Shown piece by piece: positions 8,786-19,800 of a stretch of DNA of 64,000 bases. Each line of letters starts with the position of its first letter. Position 1 is the first letter of the stretch. The notes under the pieces were generated by a model, which was not told the DNA's origin, searched no databases, and saw only the letters and a program-made list of their open reading frames with translations. The DNA lies in contig JADIIX010000053.1 of NCBI GenBank assembly GCA_027604505.1, positions 86,013-150,012 on the forward strand. Reading direction: 5' to 3'. The translations under genes were made by a program, and so were the position numbers. This DNA is from Gonapodya sp. JEL0774 (lineage: Eukaryota > Monoblepharomycota > Monoblepharidomycetes > Monoblepharidales > Gonapodyaceae).

Positions 8786-11146
8786 ATGTCTCTTCTGATC
8801 ATCGGAGACGAATTGGGAACGGTCAAAGGCGAGCAAAACCTTGTCAATTCTCCTCTTCTTTGGCATTCATGACAGAAATATCCTGAATAGCCATCCATGT
8901 CGACCCGTTTTCGAAGTCAAACGCACCCGAAAAGGACAGTATTGGGCACCAATCGGATCGTAATGAACGGCCTGTCAAACGAAGGAAGATTGGCGATGAA
9001 AGGGCAGAAACTCAAATCACGGCTGCTGCTGGAAACAGCGTATATGGACCCCGGATTATCGCGTCTTGGGCACCGTCAGGGTTCCCTCTTGTCCGCGGGT
9101 CTTCTACAGAGGCCGTACTTGACAAGGGACTTGGTGTCGTCGCAGTAGGGGTTGGGTCATTGCCCACGTCCGGCTCCGACTCCAGCACCAATCACTCGAC
9201 ACCAGTCCTGCTTACTCCTCGCGCCTCCGGGTCCATCCTCGCTCTTCCCTTACCTCAATCTCCCCCTTCTTCTTTTCTTCCGTACCCTTACTTTCCGCTC
9301 CTCCGTGCCGCTGCTGCTGACCCGCGGCTCCGTGAAGAAGCCCGCCAACGACTACCGTCACACGTCATTCCTTTACCCGTACCCGGTCCCAATGCACACA
9401 AAAAAATCAGAGGCGCTACATGGGCGGGGAGGGGTCGCATTGTTGCCACCGAGATTCTTCCTGCGGTGATGTTCCCTGTCAATGCCGAGTCGCCCCTTGC
9501 ATCCGACGCAGATGTAATCAAGGTGGACAGCGACGCCCCGGAATCAGTCCCCGCAACAGTATCTACCAATTCAGGCAATGGTGGTAAAGGTGGAAAAGGT
9601 GGGAAGCAGGGCAAGAGCACCGACGCCAGAACGTCCACCTGCGCACCGTCTCCTGCAACACCGAAATCGCAAACCCGCCCTACCATCACCCTCCCTGCTC
9701 TCCTCAGTATCGACGAATCCGGATTTCTCATCATTCACGCGATCCCCGATCCTGTACCCACTTCCACCATCACTCTGAACCCCCCTTCCGTGCCGGAACC
9801 TCTCTTCATCGACCTCCTCCCCAATCCCCCTCAAAACTCTCACTCGGGATTCCACCGAGCACGAATCTCCCTCTGTGGCACGTATCTGGCGGCCGGGGGG
9901 GAAGAATTGGATTTGCGTGTGTGGAGCTTACGCGATCTGGTGAAAGCAGCGGGGGGCGACTTGCCCGGACAGGCGGACGGCCTCGACCCCCGGATGTCCA
10001 CCATACCTGCTCCAAAGAAGCGGGCCAAATTGAATCATACCACCGCATCTGGCTCTGCGTCCGATTCGATAGCACCTGCCGACCATCAACCACCATCCCC
10101 AATCTTCCTCTCCCGCTCGCCGGGCCACGATTCTCTCTCCATGCGGCGTCCCGTCTGGATCACTGACTTTCAATGGTGCTCTCCCGGAACGGGTCTCATC
10201 CTCGTTGGCACCGCATATGGAGAAATCCGTGTGTACGACATATTCTCCAACCAGCGTAAACCTTTGATAGAGTTCCGGACTGATCCCTTGGCCGAGAAAC
10301 TGGCTGATCCGCCGGCAGTAAGGTGTGTCGCGGTAGTGGCGAGGTGGGAAGACGGTGTGACTGATGTCGAAGGGGCTGTACAAAAGCTTACTTCGCTGGC
10401 AGCCAGACCTGTTGCAGTTGCCAAGGACGGAAAAGTCAAGCCTACATCTGCCACGGTCCGATTGGCCCTGCGAGTATGCTGGGGAGACACGGAGGGCGAA
10501 GTGGGACACGCCGAGGTCATTGCAGCCGTGGGTGTGGCAACCCCCGCTCCACCCGTCACTTCGTCCAGTAGGACATCCGCACCCGCCACCACTCCATCTC
10601 CCATTCCATCCACTTCCACCCCGACCACCCCATTCCTCACTGTTCGCTCCACCTCGGCCACCCGAGTGCAAAGATTTAAGCCATCTTGCGCTGGGTCGGT
10701 ATCTTCTGTCGGTTGGATACCACCAACACGCTTGTCCTTGAACAAGGGTAACGGCCACTGGGCCGTTGCCGCAGTAGGTGCTGATAGGTTTTTGAGGTGG
10801 TGGAATGCAGACTCGCCGGCAGGTGGCAAAGTGGGGCACAAGTCGGGCATCGTTGCAGAAGGTGCTGGCAAGGTGAGTTTCTGACCTGGGTTGATCTCGC
10901 CTGGGTTTGAAGTGAGCATTTTCGGGACTGATATTCGTCGTATTTCGCAAGTTGTATCTCAAACATCGCCTCACGTCGCTCACCGTGGCACCATCATCAT
11001 GCCAGGACATACTTGGACTGAACAATACCACCTCGATTGTGACTGGGGGTGTCGTTAAGGTAAAGGAAGAAGACCAAGAGGACGGTACTACAGCAGTAGA
11101 AGATGGTGGTGCTGAGTTGTGGGACGGAATGGAAGTGGTGGAGTGA
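8786..11146 (+). CDS. NSA1: Ribosome biogenesis WD protein NSA1 (WDR74-like)
   Basis: NSA1 is a WD-repeat protein of nucleolar pre-60S particles. Exons: 8786-8828, 8891-10872 and 10952-11146, giving 739 residues. Exon 1 encodes MSLLIIGDELGTVK, the N-terminal blade of NSA1. It joins AIHVDPFSKSNAPEKD only if the first intron (8829-8890) uses a GC donor (AAAG|GCGAGC) with acceptor TAG. The second intron is a normal GTGAGT...CAAG. Later marks are VWITDFQWCSPGTGLILVG, GEIRVYDIFSNQRKPL, AVGADRFLRWWNA, then KLYLKHRLTSL and the acidic tail ending LWDGMEVVE. The protein is about 300 residues longer than yeast NSA1 because of low-complexity inserts (GGKGGKGGKQGKS near 9580 and a Ser/Thr/Pro stretch near 10560-10650). 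It is convergent with the serine palmitoyltransferase small subunit gene. Confidence 0.88.
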
Positions 11147-11453
11147 TGGCGGCTTTTAGTGCCCTTAGCTCTTTGAGCTGTCTGTTTACGTCTTCCCTCA
11201 CTAGAAATCGGAGGTCTTAGACGTGAAACGGGGACTGTTTCTTCAATACATACACAATGCAACTCTGCTACAGGTCAACCTTGCGAGTTGAACTCTGTAC
11301 TCCATGGGGAATGCCAGGGACACTTCGTAGACCACGGCGCAAATATACCCTATACAATTGCAATAAGCTCTGCTAGCCCTCCGGCTAACTGATATAGCAG
11401 CGCTAAACTGCAGATGGCAAAGTCTGTCTTTTCTCCACTTCGCAATGTGTACG

Positions 11454-12055
11454 TCATCGCCCAGTTGTTTCTTCGAGCCAGGTAGGGGGTTCCGGCTCCG
11501 CTTCTGAAGACAGAAGGTAGCTGGAAAAGCGAGCAATGAACCGGAGCTCCAGGGGCACGTACTGAACCGCTGCAAATATTGCAAGAAAGAAGGTAATCGC
11601 GACCACAGTATCTTTGAGGGATGCGAAGGAAAGGGGAAGGTGGTTCGTTGGTGGCGGAAACACGCCGTCCAGCAGGTTGACGGTTTTGGTGCCAAGCATG
11701 ATAAGAGAAAGTGATGATAGTGAAGAAAGAAGGACGTATGAAGTGTGCGGATCCGACAAGCGTAGGTGGGAATCAGAGGGGCTCGGTCATGCTCCGCTTC
11801 CAATCTGCAGCGCTCAGCAAAGAACTCACTAAAAATGGCGACTTCCCACGAGTCCAGCATATAAATCCCCGTTTCTAGTGTGTAATAGTAGTACCTGCAA
11901 CGAAATCAACCGTCAGTGGCAGAAATGATTTGTCCAGAAAGTGGATCTCACAAGTCCCCAACCCAACCCAAAAAGCGAGTGGCTGGTCCTTTCCGCTTGC
12001 TTGGAAGCTTTTGGTAAGCAAATTTAGTGACTGTTGGAGGTAATGCGGTCGCCAT
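11454..12055 (-). CDS. Small subunit of serine palmitoyltransferase
   Basis: The encoded protein belongs to the ssSPT family, small ER membrane activators of serine palmitoyltransferase, the first enzyme of sphingolipid synthesis. Three exons (11952-12055, 11830-11894, 11454-11611) join in frame to give 108 residues. The family signature is complete: LYYYYTLETGIYMLDSWEVA followed by IFNTVVAITFFLAIFAAVQY as the single membrane span, then VPLELRFIARFSSYLL. The second intron is 218 nt. The C-terminal tail after the span (SEAEPEPPTWLEETTGR) is acidic and longer than in animal ssSPTs. Start at the ATG at 12055, where the peptide reads MATALPPTVTKFAYQKLPS. The call rests on the YMLDxWE motif and topology. 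Confidence 0.88.
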
Positions 12056-12471
12056 GATGTGCTTCGAGTCAGATGTTACGTGGGGTAGCGGAGAGCTGAA
12101 AATATCTTCTGCCCAAGAGACAGCGAGCGTTTCAAGGAAAGCGTAGTCTTGTGCAACTGTCAAAAAACTGGTTGGGATGGTGAGTGATCGTGACGTTCAG
12201 CGTTCTCAAGGTGAAGTTTCAATGGATAATATCATCTGGCGGCGATCCCTGTGCATGGTGAGTTAGGGACAGTGAGGAGGTCACTCAGTGCACAACTGAG
12301 ATGAGCCCGTTTGCGAGAACCCCTCGACCATGATTCCGCGATTCGCATGTGATGATGGGTCACGAACGCCAAACGAGGTAGCTAGTTCTATTATGTGCGA
12401 AGATTTCCGACTAAGCAATCAGGAAGTGACAGGAACACAGCACACTCTGTCACAACGCCGAGTTTCCATTA
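12056..12471. other. Intergenic region
   Basis: This holds the promoter of the ssSPT gene and the 3' end of the next minus-strand gene. I see no additional open frame of substance, repeat or RNA gene. Confidence 0.4.
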
Positions 12472-13269
12472 CTATTTCTTTGCTTTCAGAAGGCCAATAT
12501 CTTGCTGTAAGTCCCACAACTGTGCTCTGAGCTCCAAAATTGATGTTTGTGCGGAGTCCTACATGCAGGGTGACAGAGGTTTGAGGAGTGACAGCATATT
12601 CAATCCGCGAATTGCGACGAATGATATCTGATACATAGCATGCTTGGAGTGCACCAGATTCCGCATCTTCACACTTCGCGCTTTCAGCACATCCAAACAT
12701 CGAAGATCCGCGACAGTGGCTTTCGGCATCATATCTCCAACTCACCCCGGATTTAACGAGCTCCCCTCTCAGCTTTATCACCTCATCCCGAGTTGCTGCT
12801 TCAGAGCGTAGAGATTTGAGGTCGGCCGCGACACGGTCGATGGCAAGGTGCGAATCTCGAATCTGAGTTGTAAACGAACAATTTGCGTGAATGGAATCCA
12901 GGAACACCGAGCCAACGTCCAAGACAGTTTCTAGCAAAATGGGCGCCATAGAATATCCACGGACTCAGGAAGGTGTTAGTAAACCTCCGAGAGTAACTGT
13001 GACCCATCTGCACCCATGCCAAGCAAGGTAGTATCGCAATTTGCTGTATTATCTGTCTCGAAATAACTCATGATCCACTGAGCCATCCGTTTTCCACCAA
13101 ACCTTAAAACATGGCTGACCTTGTTGGTGCTCTTCTGCAAATCCTCCACGCTCTTTACCACTGTACCTGATGCATGGGTGTAATCCGACATAAGGTATGT
13201 GTAGCCGGATGCCGAAGCGACAGAGACACCCAGTAGAAAGCCGAAGACCCTTTCGGTTGACCCGTTCAT
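12472..13269 (-). CDS. Small membrane-anchored coiled-coil protein
   Basis: Three exons (13120-13269, 12746-12862, 12472-12558) are all in phase 0 and encode 117 residues. Residues 6-27 (ERVFGFLLGVSVASASGYTY) form a single N-terminal membrane segment. It is followed by a long charged helix with heptad character (TVVKSVEDLQKSTNK, DRVAADLKSLRSEAATRDEV, LELRAQLWDLQQDIGLLK). The layout recalls small inner-mitochondrial-membrane or organelle-tethering proteins, but I cannot name the family. The introns are 257 and 187 nt, longer than usual here, so an extra small exon cannot be ruled out. The start at 13269 is the second Met of the frame; MLTSNGF at 13311 is an alternative. Confidence 0.6.
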
Positions 13270-13474
13270 TACATAAGACCCGTTTCCACAGAAACCGTTT
13301 GATGTCAACATGCAAGCCAGCTAGGAGTGTAATCTGCGATCTGGAACGGACCCGCCTCTGAAAGCCATGGGGACAACGAAAGATGCTGGGATGAAAGTTG
13401 ATTTTCACACCAACTCGTGGCCTAAAGGAAGTGCACCCGAATTACGGACATCATAACAGTGGTCAATGTAGAAT

Positions 13475-16400
13475 CTAAATTGGGCAACCCCCACATCTTA
13501 CTCCATCCACACATCCAATGCACGTCAGAACTTTCACGCCCAATGCCTTCATGGCGGCAACCAGGAGAGACGTAACTCCCTCTCCGAGCACGAGTCCCGA
13601 GGCAACCACAATACCGTCTCCGCCTCGCCAAGATTTTGGTCGTTTGGTACGCCAAAGGTATGCAACGATCCCCCCGGCAACACGCGGAAGTACGAAATTT
13701 GGGGTTATGTACATTCCAATCGCAAAGCCCTTCATTAGAGTGAGCGTACAGATAGAACTGAATGTAGTGGCACGGGATGTCAACAAAATGAGTCTCTACT
13801 TACCACGCCACTTGGCAGTAACCTCGCAAAGAATATCCTCCAGCTGTTCCAGTCTAGTTTTTCCAGAATACTCAATGCTCGGTCCCAGAAGGAATCACCT
13901 GACTGTCCTCTCGTTGTACTGAGGGGCACAGAAAGTAGCAACTCCAATATTGGAAGGAATGCACCAAACACTCCGCCAATAATACACCAAGGTACAACGC
14001 TCTCGGGCAGCTTCCCGCCATTCACAATTCGCGCCATATCCAGCCATATTGCTGCTGTGGGGGCGCCCAATTCTGGCCCTGGCACTTGATACACCTTCGT
14101 GTACAGAAGGAACGCACAAACCGTAAGGGGTACTGACGCAACCGATCCGATGAGTTGACCGATAAACTGAGCATAAGGTGAGGCAGAGAGAAGATGACCT
14201 GTTTTCAAGTCCTGAAGTAGGTCCCCGGCTTGTTGAGCGCCAGCTATTTCGCGAAGAAGTTTAACTTGTTGAGGTGGTAGGTACCAGGCGTAATACAGGA
14301 TACTCACCTTCTGCAATTGCCCCAGCAACGAGATTAGCCACAATATTGCCTGGTGCAATCGCGGCGAAAACCAACTGGGAAACTTTGCCGATTCTAACCA
14401 TCAGAGAGAGTGTGGGAGACTCTGCACTTAACTTTCACGCATCAAAACTCGACCATTCTCCAACTTACCCACTCACGGGATTAACATCAATCTCGCCTAA
14501 TGTCCTCACAGCGACGACGGCACATAGGCACCCCACTATGACTGCAACCCCCACCTTCCACCAAGAAACACCAAACATCGGGCCAAGGATTGCCGCGCAA
14601 AGCACAGTACTCAATGCGAGGCCTCCATATGCGACTAGAGGTGGCACAAGGTGATTACGAGGAGCCGGATCGCGGACGGGAGGACTTCGTTGAATTATTG
14701 CGCGAACGGTCGACAATACAAAGAGATTGAAGGAGGTGAGAGACTCGGCGAGCATTAAGGAAAGCGATACCCATAGGATCCATCTATGTATCAATAGTTG
14801 ATTGGTGGCGAAAGCGTTTGAGAGGAAGACGGTCTCACGAACCCTTGAGCACCTTCCTTCCAATCGAATACTCCTTTGCACCAACCCTGACTCTCAGCGT
14901 AAGGTCCAAGGAATCCCCATCCAAAGAGAGCACCAAACAGCATAGAAATCGTGGTGTGTGCCTTCAGGGAACGAAATGGTGGGAAATATGGACACAATAC
15001 ACTCTAATCCAGACCTCACACCCATAATCATCCCTTGACCAACATAGCTCAGGGCTTTCAGAGGTAAAAGGAGAGGAAAGCAATCCCAAAATTTTGAGAT
15101 ACCCGTGTAGCGGTCGCTGATGCTAGCTTCCCCACTCACAAGGTGTCACCCACCATCCCCATTTCGTCGCCATTGAGATCCCAATCCATGACATTACCGG
15201 TGCATTGTAGAGCACCGGAACGAAATAAGAAGCTATCGTATAGGAGGAGGAGGCGACGAAGGAGTACAGAAGTGGAGATCGCGAAGGCCCGACAACATTG
15301 GGTCCCTCGGAAATGGGGGTGATGGCAGAGGTAGCAGGTTCCTCGGAGATCGTTGAGTGGAGGAGCTTAATTAGCTGGAAATTGACGGAGGAAGTCACAC
15401 AATTCGCCGCAGGAACCGCTCAAGCAATCTTAACACACCACTGCAGTTGCCGTTCCACTTGGAAATCGCAGCTTTTCCCTCAGAATTGTCATACTTCTCA
15501 TCCCTACAGCGAAGAACACACCGAAAAATGCCTATGTGGGGTAAAAGACAATACGTCAGAGGGACGCAATCCGGACAATACTTTGCAACAAAAGTACCAG
15601 TGATGAAGTCCACGCAATCATGGCTCCGGGCGTCATTTGGACTGGTCCACCTTCTTCGGGTTCAACCTGAGTTAGAGCGATCACGACCCCGACAAATCCA
15701 CCGGCTAGTGGCTGTCAATGGTCAATGTGGACGGTTGATATGTACCAAAATCACCTCCTTCAGTGACACAGTCAAAGATACTACCATTGTGCCAGTTGCG
15801 ACCGCTACGGTCTGAACAAGTACGTTTTCCTGCGGTGACCACAAGGAGAATCTGTGCAAGATAATGTAGCCAAGGAGAGCCGATGGCAAAGACGCCATCT
15901 TGGGATGAAGCGATTCCGTCAGAGTTACGATCTGGCATCACAGTCTTTATCACAGCTGCAGTGCCCGCAGTTCCCACTCACCGTAACCCAACCTGTTTGC
16001 AGTCCAAAATACATGTTGGAGAAGACCAAACTTGTACCAATAGCCAACTGGTAAACAGAATGTCACATCTCAGAGATGACTGAGTCGTATTAAGTGCCAC
16101 GATCCATCAACTCACCCCTGCGATAACTGCGCGAGCCGAAACCTGTGACTGCACAGACATGTGCTCAAGATCCCTTTGAATGAGAACCTCGTCGTCCAGC
16201 CCAGCATCAGTAGTTCCTCCTAGTCGCCTTCTCACACGCTTCCTATCCGTTGTTCCTTGGATCAGTGGCCCCTCTTCCGAATCTCTCCGTTGAACCAGCC
16301 CGTCGTCCTCATTATCATTCGCCGTCACAAGAACATCATCGGCGCCCCCTGGCAAATCCGAGTACGCTGAATGAACAGTTGAATGGAAGTCCACGTTCTC

Positions 16401-16478
16401 TGGAAGAAGAAACGCCTGTGCTTCGTCCACTGTGTCCTCTGTCGAAGAAAGTTCGTGTGAAGACCCAATTCGGGTCAT
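13475..16478 (-). CDS. OPT-family transporter, YGL114W type
   Basis: This is a multi-exon gene for a polytopic plasma- or vacuolar-membrane transporter of the oligopeptide transporter (OPT) superfamily. Such proteins move small peptides or metal chelates with protons. Exon 1 (16116-16478) encodes an acidic cytosolic N-terminus with DE-rich and RKRVRRR segments. The next exon carries LAIGTSLVFSNMYFGLQTGW, the conserved first membrane helix. Further family motifs are SPQENVLVQTVAVATGTM, PLAGGFVGVVIALTQVEPEE, FFGVFFAVGMRSMTILREKL with RFPSGTA, and QQAGDLLQDLKTGHLLSASP with AQFIGQLIGS. The last exon includes NFVLPRVAGGIVAYLWR and ends at TAG 13475. The DLKTGHLL segment resembles YGL114W-like members more than the Isp4/Opt1 group. 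Internal exon borders were not all fixed. The substrate is unknown. Confidence 0.88.
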
Positions 16479-16828
16479 AGGTGCGGTCCTCCAGACAACG
16501 CTGAGGGAGTCTCCCCAACTCTGGAATAGAAGAGTACTAGTTTTACTGAAGCGGACTCGACAATATGGCAACGTAGTCACTTGCGCCCAACCTTTGTTTG
16601 CTTCTCAATTCTCAACCAGGAGTGCCAGACAGACTTATGTAATTCAGAGTCTTCACCCCAAAATTGTTCGGCATGCAACGACATAGTAATTCGAGGAAAA
16701 TATCTCTGAAAATGTCTGTACATGGACAACTGATTGCAACCGAGTTAAAAATAGAAAATCAAGCTAACACTCCCCTCCTCCCAATGGCAAAGATGACTAG
16801 TTAACCTGTACCCGCCCACAAACAAAAT
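16479..16828. other. OPT promoter and downstream end of transcription factor gene
   Basis: This short region separates the OPT start codon from the stop of the large transcription factor gene; both genes are on the minus strand. No further gene is visible. Confidence 0.4.
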
Positions 16829-19800
16829 TTAGCGACCGTTTGCGGCGACCCACTGAAGCTCCGGGCTGGGAAACATATTTGCAATCCCACCCATCGGCAG
16901 GAGTCCATCCTCCAATCCCGGGAACCCAAGCTCTCCGTGCGAGAGACATTCGTTCAGTACCACGTTGACTAAAGATTCACTCTTAGGAATCTTGGAAGCA
17001 TCCTCCAGCCACTCTGACACCATATTGTAAGCGACCTCAAAGCTAACCCATCGCTTTGACAGTGTTTGCAGCGCCGCAAGATAGATAAGCCCCTTCCGAC
17101 GGTACTCCAGGAACTGTTCTGCAAGCTCAGCATCCTCTCCCGTGGCCATGTAAGGAGTTTCCGGTACTGCGTGACCAATGCCGATCCTTGAAGACGACAT
17201 TGATCCAGATCGGTTCCTCGCTCCCATGGAAGGCATCGCGGCACCACCGGTTTGCATTCCTTGGAGCGTAGCACTCGGCATACCAGTTGTGATCCCTACC
17301 GAGGGCATCTGGATTCCCTGAAGTATCGATCCGGTTGTCCCCGGCGAGTTGGTGCTCCCACCCGTTCCAGGAGAGCCACCGGTGGCCTGACCGTCGTACA
17401 TTGAGTAATGCATTGCTTGTTTGGGCGAACCAGGTGAGCTAGGCGATCCCTGGCCACCACTGTTCGGCGTGCGCGGCGGGTATCGCGCGAGTTTGTCCCA
17501 CGATCCATGTGCACCCTGAATCCCAAGCTGTGACTGCTGCTGATGATGCTGCTGCTGCTGAAAGTTCCCAACGGCACTCATTCCCATACCATTCACGACT
17601 TCAGGGCTGTCCGCCGGTGACACGTGCTGCGAGAGGTGGACTTGGCTGGCGAGGCTCAGCATGTGCCATGTTCCCAGAAACCACAAGTGTGTGACCCGGC
17701 ATAGGCCAAGTCCGTAGAATTCTGGCGCATAGTGAAGCCCTGGATCGTACCGTAGCAATCCTTCGAGAATGCTGATATATCTCTCGGAGTCGGCAAGGAG
17801 ATTGGGTAGAGCGTCCGAATTAAGCCAGTACTCCACATCTCGCTCATATATCCACGGGCCACGCCATACAAAACGTATGTGAATATGGCGAAGGAATAAG
17901 TATCCAGCCTCAAACGAGAGCTTGTTTCCTGAGGTGTTGGTCCAGGAGGCCGGTGGACCTTCGCCAAACACCCAGTTGCGCTCCTCGTCATTTTTCTTGA
18001 CGAGAGATCGTACGTTGGCCGGAAGAGTACCCCTTGACATATAGAAGCGACGTGTTTAGTTACAATCCGTCGACGTACCCACACAACTTCCCCCCACACA
18101 AGTTCCCCCTCTCACTGGTAACTCACCACCAACCCTCCATCTCCAATTCAACTAGCCTCATAATTTTCCGAATCTCCTCCACTCTGGGATCTGCCCAGCT
18201 CATATCCGGATTTAAGCTCGTAAGCAGTCCATGTAACCTCTGTACCGCCCCTCCAAATATGGAGTAGTGCCTTATATAATATGGTATAATGGTTGCATGA
18301 GAGACAGTCGTGTCCACCATAGCACTGTTACGTCGCTCTCCAGCGACCGCAGACGCCATGGCGGCTACATCAGCGGCAAGAGCCTCATCCGGATCGTTCG
18401 GGGTGCCGTTAGCGATGGTGGAGGTCATTGCTTCGGTGATTTCGTACTCCTCCTGAGGGAGAGGAAGTAGGCAATCGGACTCGGAGATGAGAGGTGCAAT
18501 GCCGAAGATATGGGTAACAGCTCGATCTTGGGTGAATAGCTAAAATGAGGACATTTGTCGAGGGTTTGGTGAGCCAGCAAGAGGAGATGTCGACCAGAGA
18601 ACGAACGGGTAAATCATCAACCCAATCCAAGGAACAGCTTGTGGCCGCGACACGCACCGTCCAAAAAGTTCTCCTCTTTACATCCTGAGTCGCTTCGTCC
18701 TCCAATCCCGGAAACTCGACGTTGATCTTTACACACGGGTATTCATCACGGAATCGAAAATCGTGCCAAAATTGAGTCTTCAAAATGCAACTTCGATGAC
18801 AGACCACACCAATAACACACCTGCAACTCCTTGGCGATTTGGACGCACGCTTTTGTTAAATCCAACGCACCGCTCCACTTCCCGCAGACAGGTCCCACAT
18901 ACTTTGCCATCAGCACCAAACTCTGTACCAGTGGCAATCCCCTGGCCTTCACCGCCATAGCCGAAGGAAGAAGCCTCTTTGCTCTTAAAAAGAAACTCCT
19001 GGACTCTCCGATGTGTCCGTCCCACGCCGAAGCAAGCGCGAGCACACTATACATAAGCAGAGGGCTCGCCAATAACGACTGTGGAGTCCTGACCATGGAG
19101 AAAGACATAGTGTCGACGAACTTGAAGTAGACTAAGACATATCGATTCGTAGACGCTGTATTAGGCAGAGGCAGTAAGTCGTCAAACAAGCCGGGTGCCT
19201 TAGGAATTGCAGGCCCAGGCCCTGCAACGGCCCCAAACCTCGCACGTGCCATGGCTGCATATGCTTCGTTGGCTCCTCTTGGTGTCAAGAACCCTCCTGC
19301 GGCAGCAGCTGCTCCTCTTGTACCGCTGGTAAGAGAACCACCGCCAACTCCGAGCGCTGTGCCGCTCACGGGTGGCACACCCGAGATCGGACCAGAAGCC
19401 GAGAGTGGCACAGTAGACGATGAGGAAGATCTCGACATTTGGCGAGCAAGCGCGTTGGCTCGGTGACCAACCCCGTTTCCTCCCGGGCCTCCCGGGGTTC
19501 CTGGCTCGACCCCAGTGGTCGAATCCATTCTCCTCATCATCGAAGCTGAGTCCGCCCTCGTTCTAGTTTTTCCAACCACTTCCATTCTCCCGTTTGGATT
19601 TGATACCCCAGTATTTGATCTGGAGTGGGCCTGAGCATGGGCCATTTGCGGTTGCTGCTGACCCATCCACCGTACCTGATTGTCGTCCTCGTCCTCCTGC
19701 TCCCGGATTGTCATCACACCACCGCCCTGCTGAATCTGACCAGTCTCGAACTGCCCATTTTCGTACTCAAACTGCATGAAATCCTGACCCGTCATCTGCT

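Noticed and set aside
8404-8898. 164-residue minus-strand frame
   Set aside because: It overlaps the 65-bp repeat and the first exon of NSA1 on the other strand. Its composition is not protein-like and it has no motif, so it is a shadow.
9928-11262. 444-residue minus-strand frame antisense to NSA1
   Set aside because: It runs opposite a well-supported coding exon of NSA1 with third-position bias; its translation is Arg/Cys/Trp-rich and without domains.
11243-11860. Long minus-strand frame through the ssSPT region
   Set aside because: Only its first residues (MLDSWEVAIF) are coding. The rest is intron and wrong frame, because splicing to 11611 gives the conserved IFNT and membrane span.
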